This document shows, one piece after another, positions 1-7,392 of a stretch of DNA of 17,762 nt. Source of the stretch: Aureispira sp964445645 (GTDB lineage: Bacteria; Bacteroidota; Bacteroidia; Chitinophagales; Saprospiraceae). The notes under the pieces were generated by a model that was not told where the DNA came from, did no database searches, and saw nothing but the letters and a program-made list of their open reading frames with translations. Position 1 is the first letter of the stretch, and every line of letters begins with the position of its first letter. The stretch spans positions 1 through 17,762 of the forward strand of contig CAYULH010000119.1 of the NCBI GenBank assembly GCA_964445645.1. The letters run 5' to 3'. Position numbers and translations under genes: made by a program.

Positions 1-244
1 GCGTACCGTGCTTAATTTGATTGGTTTGATTTTTTTGATTTCTCGTAGCAGCGGTGCAATCAAGGCCATCACAAAATCAAATCAATCAAGGTGCTGACAA
101 TTTTACCTATCGAGTAAGTCATCTGTGGGGGTAATTGGTCGCTCCGCGTACCATGATTAATTTGATTGGTTTGATTTTTTGATTTCCCTTAGCAGCGGTG
201 CAATCAAGGTGCTGACAATTTTACCTATCGAGCAAGTCATCTGG
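1..244. repeat. Imperfect tandem duplication spanning a gene 3' end
   Basis: Two copies lie 145 bp apart at their left ends: about 1-127 and 146-244. Each begins GCGTACC, runs through a TTTGATTGGTTTGATTTTTT tract and AGCAGCGGTGCAATCAAGG, and ends with TGCTGACAATTTTACCTATCGAG. Copy 1 carries 26 extra bases (66-91), bounded by a repeated ATCAAGG. The right part of copy 2 holds the last codons and stop of the DUF2157 gene. Copy 1 carries the same six C-terminal codons (DDLLDR) and stop with one synonymous change (TTG to TTA). GGTCGCTCCGCGTACC at the junction can fold into a small bulged hairpin. No other gene is visible in 1-220. Confidence 0.85.
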
Positions 245-1264
245 GGATTTCCACAAACGACCGCTCCAAATATCTTCTGCACGGCTGCCAATGAGCCAGA
301 ACGAAAGCGCCAGAATAATGAAGAAAATAGTGCTGTGCAATTCTTCCCAAAAGAACTGTACATACTTGGTGTAAAGATTGAGTAAGAAGAACCCAAGGCC
401 AAAAGCTTTGAGGGCTACATCTTCCTTGCGGATACCCCAAATTAAGCTTGCAAAACTCGCCAAGGTCAGCACAGCCGTCCATGCCCAAGACATCCAATAA
501 TGTTCATCTCGCCAGTACAAGAAATTGAAAGACAAGAGCCATAGATTAGAGAAGATAATCAAGAGTCCCCAAGCATAAGTTAGGGGCGCAAATTCCTCTA
601 TACGGGGCTGTTTTTCTAGCAGTTGAGCAATGCCCACCAAGGCAGCACCCCAAATCAAATACCAAGTAAAATACCTCAATCCTAAGACTGTTTCACTAAA
701 ATCTGACCAATAACCCAGTTCTGACCCAAACCACACCGTACTACTAAAAAGTAAGCAGAGCCATAAGGAAATAGAGCGATAATACACGGCCAAAGGAGCA
801 TATATAAAAGCTCCCAAGAGTAGCAACAACGAAAAGTGTCCACTACCTGTACTAATGGCATTCCCAAAAAAAGCAATAGCCACCCCAATAAAAATACCTC
901 CAACAGCCAAGAGGGCCTCACTACTGAGTTTCCGTTTGTCTGTTCTACGTGTTTGCCTGCCGCCCCAGTAAATAAAGCCGGCCGCTATAAAAGCGGAGGT
1001 AAAGACTGCCCCCCATTCGGAGCCAATGATTTCAAATAACAGCTCCAGCAAGTAGTTGTCGGAAAGAAAGGACAAAATAGCCCCAGCAATACACAAAATG
1101 GCCAACACAAAGGAGTATTTGGCCAGCTTTTGCCAATCAAAAGTTTGTAAAAGTATATTGTTCTGTAATTTCTCTACCTGCTCCTCTGATAGCAAGTTAT
1201 CGGCCTGCCATTCTGCAAAGGCTTTTTCCAAAAATTTTGCTTGTTTTTTATTGACTTCTAACAT
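221..1264 (-). CDS. DUF2157-type polytopic membrane protein
   Basis: This 347-residue protein has a short charged cytoplasmic N-terminus (about residues 1-45, with LLSEEQVEKLQ) followed by about ten hydrophobic segments filling the rest. That is the layout of the DUF2157 family: an N-terminal helical cap rich in Glu and Leu, then a multi-spanning domain. The function of the family is unknown and no catalytic motif is apparent. The start is the ATG at 1264. It lies 28 bp after the stop of the upstream WG-repeat gene with no terminator between, so the two are probably one transcript. The last codons lie inside a tandem duplication, and a copy of this 3' end sits further downstream at 103-123. 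The family assignment rests on layout and N-terminal character rather than on a signature motif. Confidence 0.7.
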   Translation of the reverse strand: MLEVNKKQAKFLEKAFAEWQADNLLSEEQVEKLQNNILLQTFDWQKLAKYSFVLAILCIAGAILSFLSDNYLLELLFEIIGSEWGAVFTSAFIAAGFIYWGGRQTRRTDKRKLSSEALLAVGGIFIGVAIAFFGNAISTGSGHFSLLLLLGAFIYAPLAVYYRSISLWLCLLFSSTVWFGSELGYWSDFSETVLGLRYFTWYLIWGAALVGIAQLLEKQPRIEEFAPLTYAWGLLIIFSNLWLLSFNFLYWRDEHYWMSWAWTAVLTLASFASLIWGIRKEDVALKAFGLGFFLLNLYTKYVQFFWEELHSTIFFIILALSFWLIGSRAEDIWSGRLWKSPDDLLDR

Positions 1265-1292
1265 GGTCGTTGAGTTTTAGCGTGTATTAGTC

Positions 1293-2936
1293 TTATTCTC
1301 TCGAATAAAATTCTTTGCCCTCTTGGCTGATGTAACCCAAATTGGGCATATAAATATAACCATTTTTTAACTTAGGAAAAGCAAAACCCTTACTTGGATG
1401 TTCTTTGGGGTGTTTATAAATGGGTTGTAATACCCAAGCACCCTGCTTGTTGATATACCCCAATTGGCCTTTATTATCAATAGCAGGTGCCAAGCCTTCG
1501 GAGAATGGCCCAGCAGCAGTGATCGTATTGGGCAGTTCTAGTACTGTTTGTCCTGTTTTATCAATATAATAATAACAAATATTTGATTTTTTGCTCCCCT
1601 TATTGCAGCTTTTGGTGGCCGTACACCAACCTTCATAAAAGCCAAAATTTCCCTTGGGGTAAAACATTCGGGCTGCTTTACCTTTGGCCGTTACCAATAC
1701 ATTATTAAACCGTATCAATTCTCCTTGTTCTGTTAGGAATAAGCTGTGCTGCTGCTGCTCATATTTCAAAAAACCTAAGCCTTCTGAATAGTAAAGCTTG
1801 TGCTTGGGATGGCTCAGTTTTTTGCCTTGTTTATCAATGTAGTAAGTAGCATTGTAAACTGTGTTTTCTGGCAAATCGCCTCGTGGGCCTACCAAGAATT
1901 TTTCTTGTTGATAATAACCCTTGGGAAGACTCCAACCAATATTCTCATAAGTATGAAAGTAAGCATCAAATTGTTGTACACGGTCTATAGGTGCAAAATT
2001 GACGGCATACGTTCCATTGCTGCCTACTGTTTCGGTGGCATAGAGTTCTTCACTAATTTTATAACAGGCTGTTTGTCCCGAATTGTAGTTATAACTTGCT
2101 TTCCAATTGTTCTTATCTTCTTCTTTTAGACTTGCCTGAAAGCATTGATATTGTACCTCACCAGCTACATTACAACTCTGAATCACTAGGTCATTTCCAT
2201 CTAACACTAGAAAATTGAGCAAATCACCTCCAATGCCAAGAAATGCCTTATTAGGATCATCTGTTTGGTGGGTCGCTACTATTTTTCCCTTTTGGTTTCG
2301 TATAGTAATGGTTTTGCCCATTCTAAACCAAGCCAAATCATTGCTTGTTCTGAATGAAAAGAAATCTACAGATTTTTCAGAGAACACCAATTTGCCTTGA
2401 GCATCGTAATAATCATGTTGGTAACAGGCAGGAGCAAGCTGTGGCGATGCTGTGGCAGGGGGCAAAACAGTGCCATCTTCCAAGGTCATTTTTTCCAATG
2501 TTTGGAGTCCATGAAATAAATTGCCCTCTCTAGTTAGAGATTTATATTCTACAGGAATCAGCACCTTGCCATCTACTCCAATAAGGCCAAAATTATGTTC
2601 ATTCTTCTCTGCATCCTGAATAGTTATAACAACGGCACCTGTTTCGTACACGCCAGCTACTTGGTCAAAACTTGGTGGAACAATCCACGTATCTTTGGCA
2701 GCATCAGGAGCTACCAAGCCCCATTTTTTGCCTTTTCTAAAAGGAACAATAGCACTATTGGGGGGCAAATGAATGGGTAAGAATGGCGCATAAACTGTGC
2801 TTAGAGCTTTTAATTGTTCTAAATGAGAACCATTGATAGCATAAAGTTGTTTTGGGGTAGGTTCAGTGCTACTTTCTTGTGAAAAACTGCTATAAGATAG
2901 CAATAGACAAAATAGTAAGGGAAAAAATAGTGGCAT
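1293..2936 (-). CDS. Secreted WG-repeat protein
   Basis: This 547-residue protein has a clear signal peptide (residues 1-20, ending SSFSQ) and so should be exported to the periplasm or surface. Several WG-type repeats are visible: KWGLV at 71-75, FGLIGVDGKVLIPVEY at 116-131, LGYINKQGAWVLQPIYK at 492-508 and LGYISQEGKEF at 533-543. More degenerate YYIDKQGK-like units lie between them. WG repeats form beta-rich solenoid or propeller-like folds thought to mediate binding, and no enzyme activity is implied. The middle (about 150-400) is poorly conserved in pattern and may hold degenerate repeats. The gene is first in a minus-strand pair with the DUF2157 gene. A promoter would lie in 2937-3190, but none stands out. 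The repeat family is well supported, while the role is unknown. Confidence 0.85.
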   Translation of the reverse strand: MPLFFPLLFCLLLSYSSFSQESSTEPTPKQLYAINGSHLEQLKALSTVYAPFLPIHLPPNSAIVPFRKGKKWGLVAPDAAKDTWIVPPSFDQVAGVYETGAVVITIQDAEKNEHNFGLIGVDGKVLIPVEYKSLTREGNLFHGLQTLEKMTLEDGTVLPPATASPQLAPACYQHDYYDAQGKLVFSEKSVDFFSFRTSNDLAWFRMGKTITIRNQKGKIVATHQTDDPNKAFLGIGGDLLNFLVLDGNDLVIQSCNVAGEVQYQCFQASLKEEDKNNWKASYNYNSGQTACYKISEELYATETVGSNGTYAVNFAPIDRVQQFDAYFHTYENIGWSLPKGYYQQEKFLVGPRGDLPENTVYNATYYIDKQGKKLSHPKHKLYYSEGLGFLKYEQQQHSLFLTEQGELIRFNNVLVTAKGKAARMFYPKGNFGFYEGWCTATKSCNKGSKKSNICYYYIDKTGQTVLELPNTITAAGPFSEGLAPAIDNKGQLGYINKQGAWVLQPIYKHPKEHPSKGFAFPKLKNGYIYMPNLGYISQEGKEFYSRE

Positions 2937-3094
2937 AATATTGTGTTTTCTTTGGAATGAATAGACTTAGTAAAATTACTCAAAAAAAAGTTTTTAACAG
3001 CTAAAATAGTTTAGTAGTGACGTTTTTTTAACGATAGTATAACGCCTAATATATAAGGACTTGGAGGAGTTGTAGGGTTGTTGAGAGTCATAAA

Positions 3095-3137
3095 AGACCC
3101 CTTGGTCTATAAATTTCTAGGGTCTGACCAATTTTTT
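3095..3137 (+). promoter_or_regulatory. Candidate attenuator in leader of the C1 peptidase gene
   Basis: Three short stems compete here: AGACC/GGTCT (3095-3099 with 3104-3108), AGACCC/GGGTCT (3095-3100 with 3120-3125) and TTGGTC/GACCAA (3102-3107 with 3126-3131). The last is followed directly by six T (3132-3137), which gives it terminator form. Formation of either of the first two would block or limit the third. The element lies about 100 bp upstream of the peptidase start. The stems are only 5-6 bp, so this is tentative. The rest of 2937-3235 is AT-rich with no gene. Confidence 0.3.
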
Positions 3138-3235
3138 GTAAGTTTAATGCCAATCAAATAAAGAAGTTTACAAGAATATAGAGTAAGCAATTGCTCTATT
3201 GTGAGTTGTTTTTTTATAATAATATTACAGTAAAA

Positions 3236-4447
3236 ATGTATAAAATGTATCAGTTAATCACCTTGGTAGTGTTATTTTTTTGCTCTTGGGCACTACAAGC
3301 ACAAGACACAGAGCGTGTAACCAATAAGGAAGGCAGCAATTACGAATTTACCGTACTCAAGAACTTAGAAGCGACCCCTGTACAATCTCAAGGACGCACA
3401 GGAACTTGTTGGAGTTTTTCGGCACTTTCGTTCTTAGAATCAGAATTGATAAGAATGGGCAAGGGCAAGCACGAATTGTCGGAGATGTGGATTGCTAGAA
3501 ATGCTTATCATGATAAGGCTGTCAATTATGTAAGAATGCACGGTACATTTAACTTTGGCCCCGGTGGTGCTTTTCACGATATTCCGTATGTCATCAAAAA
3601 ATATGGTATTGTGCCTGCTTCTGCCTACGAAGGACTCAACTATGGTAGCGAAACCCACAACCATGCTGAAATGGATAAAATTCTAAAATCTATGGTAGAT
3701 GTGGTTATCGAAAGTCCTCAAAACAATAAACTAACTCCTGTATGGTTGGATGCTGTAGATGGTGTATTGGATGCTTATTTGGGTAAGAAACCAGAAGAGT
3801 TTGAAGTAGATGGCAAAACCTACAATGGCAAAACTTACGCCAAGGAATTGGGCTTGAACATGGATGATTATGTGGTATTGGGTTCGTTTACACATCATCC
3901 TTTTTATGAGCAGTTTGTATTGGCGGTGCCCGATAATTGGGCATTTGGGCAGGTGTACAATTTGCCATTGGATGAATTAATGCAAGTAGCAGAAGCTGCT
4001 GTTATGAATGGTTATAGTTGGGCTTGGGCGGCCGATGTTTCTGAGAAAGGGTTTTCGTTTAGAGATGGATTGGCGATTGTACCCGAAGATGGCTCTACTA
4101 TTCGTAAGAGAGGGCGTGACAATAGAAACTTTAGTGATGCTGGAGCCGAAAAAATTGGAGATGCCTTCTCTCAGCCTGTCAAAGAAAAAGTAATTACACA
4201 AGAAATGCGTCAATTGGCCTATGATAATTACGAAACAACAGACGACCACGGTATGCACGTAACAGGAATGGTCAAAGACCAAGAGGGTACTAAATATTTT
4301 ATTGTTAAAAACTCTTGGGGAACAGGAAATGACTGTGATGGCTATTTTTATGCCTCAGAAGCTTATTTTAAATACAAAACCATGAATCTAATGGTTCACA
4401 AAGATGCCTTGCCCAAGAAATTGGCTAAGAAACTAGGTATCAAATAG
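3236..4447 (+). CDS. Secreted C1 family cysteine peptidase (bleomycin hydrolase/PepC-like)
   Basis: The protein is a papain-fold peptidase of about 403 residues. The Q-x-G-x-x-GTCWSFS motif holds the catalytic Cys at residue 58, with Gln of the oxyanion hole just before it. The catalytic His is in DDHGMHVTGM (about residue 341) and the Asn in IVKNSWG (about residue 359). The long insertion between Cys and His and the GMHVTG context fit the bleomycin hydrolase/aminopeptidase C branch (C1B). Cytosolic members of that branch have no signal peptide, whereas this protein begins with one (LITLVVLFFCSWALQAQ), so it should act in the periplasm or outside. The reading frame extends up to a TTG at 3191, but the ATG at 3236 (or 3245) places the signal peptide correctly. 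The gene is a single transcription unit ended by the terminator at 4480-4518. Confidence 0.9.
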   Translation: MYKMYQLITLVVLFFCSWALQAQDTERVTNKEGSNYEFTVLKNLEATPVQSQGRTGTCWSFSALSFLESELIRMGKGKHELSEMWIARNAYHDKAVNYVRMHGTFNFGPGGAFHDIPYVIKKYGIVPASAYEGLNYGSETHNHAEMDKILKSMVDVVIESPQNNKLTPVWLDAVDGVLDAYLGKKPEEFEVDGKTYNGKTYAKELGLNMDDYVVLGSFTHHPFYEQFVLAVPDNWAFGQVYNLPLDELMQVAEAAVMNGYSWAWAADVSEKGFSFRDGLAIVPEDGSTIRKRGRDNRNFSDAGAEKIGDAFSQPVKEKVITQEMRQLAYDNYETTDDHGMHVTGMVKDQEGTKYFIVKNSWGTGNDCDGYFYASEAYFKYKTMNLMVHKDALPKKLAKKLGIK

Positions 4448-4479
4448 TAAATTATAGGCAGATACAACTAATAAAGCAT

Positions 4480-4518
4480 AAAGACTACTAGATTTTTTCT
4501 GGTAGTCTTTATTTTTTT
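4480..4518 (+). terminator. Intrinsic terminator of the C1 peptidase gene
   Basis: A 9-bp perfect stem AAAGACTAC/GTAGTCTTT (4480-4488 with 4502-4510) is followed by A and seven T. It lies 33 bp past the stop codon. Confidence 0.9.
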
Positions 4519-4541
4519 GAAAAAAATTGTATAATCAACGA

Positions 4542-4776
4542 AGAACACCCTTGGTAGGTTATGCAGCAGATGGTTTTCCTATTTATTACAAGTATGCTTA
4601 TGCAGATGCTCGTGCTACCTCTGCTATTATAGAAATGAAAGCTAGTTATCAATTAAAAACAGGGGCAACCCCCTAATATCCAAGTGGAACGTATTACTAT
4701 GTCATTACAGATGACTTTCCAAGCATTCCAAGATATTTCCGTGGCAGCCCCTTCTAACAATTTTAGAATTTTATAG
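4542..4776 (+). pseudogene. Decayed YHYH-domain protein gene (C-terminal remnant)
   Basis: Reading from 4551 gives LVGYAADGFPIYYKYAYADA, then KASYQLKTGATP, a stop at 4674-4676, and in the same frame YPSGTYYYVITDDFPSIPRYFRGSPF before further stops at 4755 and 4764. These blocks match the C-terminal half of YHYH-domain proteins (GYAxDGFPIY ... SYxLKSGxRP ... YPxGTYYYVITDxFPxIPRxFxG). From knowledge of the family, about 30 residues (the GTYDGTFxxDYEY / DLDECNG segment) are missing at the first stop, and the N-terminal half with the YHYH motif is gone. There is no start codon or ribosome site, and the remnant begins just after the peptidase terminator. Its last base abuts the ATG of the next gene, which suggests the two were once an operon. 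YHYH protein function is not established. Confidence 0.85.
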
Positions 4777-5352
4777 ATGAAGTACTTTTTATTAGTAAGT
4801 TGGATGATAGTCATGAGTTTAACAGATGCCTATGCTCATGATTCCACCCGAGCTTTTTTTACGATTCCCGAAAATGGGAAACATGGCAGAGTGCAAGTAC
4901 AGGCTGAATTTCCTTGGATTATCCGCAATGCTTTGTCGGCCTATGATACCACCTTAAATACAAACAAAAGTAGAGATGCTTTTGATCAGGCATTGTTTAA
5001 TTATGCCAAGGCCAATTTGATTATGGAAGATGCCGAAGGGCAGGCATTGCCATTAATCAAAGCCTATGAAGTCGAAGAGGGCGGTCACGGCCACCAGAAC
5101 AATTTTATCTTTGAATATCAAGGCAATGGGGTGCATCAAATTACCAATACCATGCTGTTTAATGTTTCTGAGCAGCAATTAAATTATCATAATATAATAA
5201 CAGATTATCAAGATGTGGAGTTTGAGACCACAGCGGCCAAGCCTGCTTTTGTTATCGAATATGTACCCAGAACATGGATGGATGATTTGCCTTGGTACTT
5301 AGGGGGGGCGTTGCTGGTGTTTGGTTTTTTGCGTCTCCGAAGAAAGCCTTAA
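4777..5352 (+). CDS. Exported protein with C-terminal membrane anchor, unknown function
   Basis: This 191-residue protein has an N-terminal signal peptide (about 1-20, ending DAYA), a soluble domain of about 145 residues and a C-terminal hydrophobic segment (LPWYLGGALLVFGFL) followed by the basic stop-transfer tail RLRRKP. It is therefore predicted to be an extracytoplasmic domain tethered to the inner membrane. The domain contains a His-rich stretch (GGHGH, about residues 104-108) and LNYHN, which might bind metal, though that is speculation. I do not recognise a named family with confidence. The gene starts immediately after the remnant of a YHYH-domain gene, and a small membrane protein follows after 7 bp, so an original three-gene envelope operon is likely. 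With the first gene broken, its present promoter is unclear. Confidence 0.8.
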   Translation: MKYFLLVSWMIVMSLTDAYAHDSTRAFFTIPENGKHGRVQVQAEFPWIIRNALSAYDTTLNTNKSRDAFDQALFNYAKANLIMEDAEGQALPLIKAYEVEEGGHGHQNNFIFEYQGNGVHQITNTMLFNVSEQQLNYHNIITDYQDVEFETTAAKPAFVIEYVPRTWMDDLPWYLGGALLVFGFLRLRRKP

Positions 5353-5359
5353 CAATTTT

Positions 5360-5710
5360 ATGATGGAAGAACCCCTAGATGCGCCCGAAATCAAGCAAAA
5401 ACAACACCTTTATCCGCCCCAAAAAATCCGCCAACTCCTTGGGCTAGTGGTGGTCTTGATGCCCTTTAATTGGCTGGGGCATACTTGGTGGATGCAAATC
5501 AATTGGACTGCCGAGAATCTTTGGATCATGCTGATGATTCAGTTATTGGTGGCCGTATTAATAGCGTTTGTAGTAGGAATTTATGCTTTTTTTAAGGAGC
5601 AGCAGTTGCCTTATTTGGTGCGTTTTGGGCAGTGGTTTTTGTTTTATTTTGTGGTATTCCAAGTGCTGTATGCGCTTGGTTTGATTTCTAGGATGGTGGG
5701 CTTGACCTAG
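5360..5710 (+). CDS. Small three-helix membrane protein, unknown function
   Basis: This 116-residue protein starts at the ATG at 5360 (a second ATG follows at 5363). The open frame extends back to 5321, but that would overlap the preceding gene and add an implausible N-terminus. After a charged segment of about 22 residues (EEPLDAPEIKQKQ) come three hydrophobic segments: about 23-42, 55-80 (ENLWIMLMIQLLVAVLIAFVV) and 90-113 (WFLFYFVVFQVLYALGLI). No family was recognised. The gap to the upstream gene is 7 bp, so the two are almost certainly co-transcribed and possibly interact at the inner membrane. No plus-strand T-tract terminator follows. The hairpin beyond is oriented for the converging gene but may serve both. 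Confidence 0.75.
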   Translation: MMEEPLDAPEIKQKQHLYPPQKIRQLLGLVVVLMPFNWLGHTWWMQINWTAENLWIMLMIQLLVAVLIAFVVGIYAFFKEQQLPYLVRFGQWFLFYFVVFQVLYALGLISRMVGLT

Positions 5711-5721
5711 ATAACTTATTA

Positions 5722-5762
5722 TAAAAAAAGATGCCCTTCTAGTACCACCAGAAGAGCATCTT
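5722..5762 (-). terminator. Terminator of the MACPF gene (minus strand)
   Basis: Arms AAGATGCCCTTCT (5728-5740) and AGAAGAGCATCTT (5750-5762) pair over 12 bp with one mismatch or bulge. An A-rich run at 5723-5729 becomes a U-tract on the minus strand. The hairpin lies 20 bp beyond the MACPF stop, between converging genes. Confidence 0.85.
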
Positions 5763-5781
5763 GATCAAGTAAAACTAAACC

Positions 5782-7392
5782 CTAAGCACCCACCTGTGTA
5801 GGTTTGCCAAAGATGTACAAATAATCCCCATCAGAGTATTCATTCACCAAGTTGTCACTAATAATCTCATAGCCCTTATCGAGGTAATAGGATTTGCTTT
5901 CAGGATTAACTATGGTATCAGCAGCCCCCTGTGGTTCAGAGTAAGAATCAGAAGAAGAAAAAATCACCTCACTATAGGTTTTGTTCTCCTGTGCTTCTAG
6001 GTTTTGTAATTGTTGAAAACCATCTTGAATGAGTTGGAATTTGGCATCATCTGCTGCATAAGCATAGGCTTGCTCCTTGATTGCTCCATAATCAGTACCA
6101 AGTCCAAGGGCCAATAAATCGGTCAACTCACTGGGCATAGAGAGGTCGATTTGAGCATAATAGGTAAATTCATAGTGCCAATCATCTTCTGATTGTAGAA
6201 AATCACAATGAATAGCTGTGTAGCCCTCTATTTCTTTGGGGTGAGAATGCTCAGAGGTTCTTTGAATGATATTGGTAACAGGTTGAGCACCTTGTAATAC
6301 TTCCAAAACACTACTTTTTTTGTAACTCATATAGATATACGATCCACCTAGATTTTTGCGTAAGTCAGCAGGATAACCATCAATGTGGAGTACTCTATAA
6401 TGCTTTTTGGATTTATAGGCATCATGACTAAAATCTATACCCGTAATAATTTGCTCATTTCTACCTATAAGAGACATGATGAATTTGTAGGTTTGGGTGA
6501 GTCTATCAAAGGCATTAGAAAGGCATTCATTGTTGTTTTTGTACACTTTCCAGATAGGGAGCAAAGATGCTTCCTCTGGAAAACCAACAATAACATTTTG
6601 ATCTGGTGAGCCATATTTTTTTTTCTGTGTAGTCGAGTTGCTAATAAAGTCTTTTACAGCCGTTTTGTCATCATATTTAAAGTCTACATTGAGTACTTTG
6701 GCACAAGAGGCAGTGGCTAGCAATTTGAAATCATTCGTAGATTTGTATACACTTTCACTAGAAGAAGCATATAGTGCTCGTTGTCTGCCCACAAAAAGTT
6801 TAAGAACTACATGGGTGCCATATTCTTTGAGAATATCCAATCCATCTTGTAGGGTCTGTGCTTCATCCATTCTGGCTTTGAACAAATCTACCAAATAGGG
6901 CATTACTTGTTCTTTGTCTTCTTCTTGATCTTTGCTGGTGCCAAATTCTACTTCAATCTTGTAATTTTTATTCAAGCAGTATACCATGGAATAAGCATAA
7001 GAGCTACGTTTGTATACAGATTTTTTGTTGCTTATAGTAAAGGAGCCTGTAAATGCCTCTAGAATACCATCACCATGGAATGAAGTATTGATATCTTCCT
7101 TGAAGGTATGAATGGTTTTGCCTGTTGCTGCCTGAAATACATGTTCTACTATAGGGGTAAAGGTGAACAAACCTGACTTGGGGCCAGGAAATCTGTAATT
7201 AAAATGATTAAAGGCAACAATGTCGTTTTCTTTGTCTGCTATAAAGGGGCTTAAATCAAAGACTTGTTTTTGTATACTTGCAGGGGAAGCATATTCGCCA
7301 AAAATATCATAACCAGCACCTAAGCATCTAAACCCCGGAAGGGTTACTAAATCGTGGTCTTGTAGGTTGGTCTCATTGGTTTGGTCGCTCAT
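5782..7392 (-). CDS. MACPF (perforin-like) domain protein
   Basis: This 536-residue protein carries the MACPF signature YGTHVVLKLFVG at residues 191-202. It follows a helical stretch (DLFKARMDEAQTLQDGLDILKE) and precedes a region with FxSxSTTQKKKYGSP near 249-263, as in the membrane attack complex/perforin fold. MACPF proteins oligomerise into rings and insert beta-hairpins to form pores. After the domain, about 315-360 contains GYPADLRKNLGGSYIYMSYKK and the end contains GYEII...GDYLYIFGK (508-530). These resemble strands of MABP/beta-prism modules that bind membranes or carbohydrate, an assignment by eye only. The N-terminus (MSDQTNETNLQDHD) is hydrophilic with no signal peptide or lipobox, unlike secreted Bacteroides MACPF toxins, so export would need another route or lysis. 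The gene is monocistronic, with its own terminator. The role (antibacterial, predatory or defensive) is unknown. Confidence 0.85.
   Translation of the reverse strand: MSDQTNETNLQDHDLVTLPGFRCLGAGYDIFGEYASPASIQKQVFDLSPFIADKENDIVAFNHFNYRFPGPKSGLFTFTPIVEHVFQAATGKTIHTFKEDINTSFHGDGILEAFTGSFTISNKKSVYKRSSYAYSMVYCLNKNYKIEVEFGTSKDQEEDKEQVMPYLVDLFKARMDEAQTLQDGLDILKEYGTHVVLKLFVGRQRALYASSSESVYKSTNDFKLLATASCAKVLNVDFKYDDKTAVKDFISNSTTQKKKYGSPDQNVIVGFPEEASLLPIWKVYKNNNECLSNAFDRLTQTYKFIMSLIGRNEQIITGIDFSHDAYKSKKHYRVLHIDGYPADLRKNLGGSYIYMSYKKSSVLEVLQGAQPVTNIIQRTSEHSHPKEIEGYTAIHCDFLQSEDDWHYEFTYYAQIDLSMPSELTDLLALGLGTDYGAIKEQAYAYAADDAKFQLIQDGFQQLQNLEAQENKTYSEVIFSSSDSYSEPQGAADTIVNPESKSYYLDKGYEIISDNLVNEYSDGDYLYIFGKPTQVGA

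Noticed and set aside
1..244. CRISPR-like array
   Set aside because: There are only two long imperfect copies, with no regular short repeats and no cas genes. It is a tandem duplication.
3191..3235. TTG start extending the C1 peptidase N-terminus by 15 residues
   Set aside because: It would bury the signal peptide behind an odd hydrophobic leader. ATG at 3236 or 3245 fits an ordinary signal peptide.
5321..5359. Upstream start for the three-helix membrane protein
   Set aside because: It would overlap the end of the preceding gene by 32 bp, while two ATG codons at 5360 and 5363 give a normal N-terminus.
5760..5770. CTTGATCAAG palindrome next to the MACPF terminator
   Set aside because: Ten-base palindromes are frequent, and no second copy or spacing pattern was seen.
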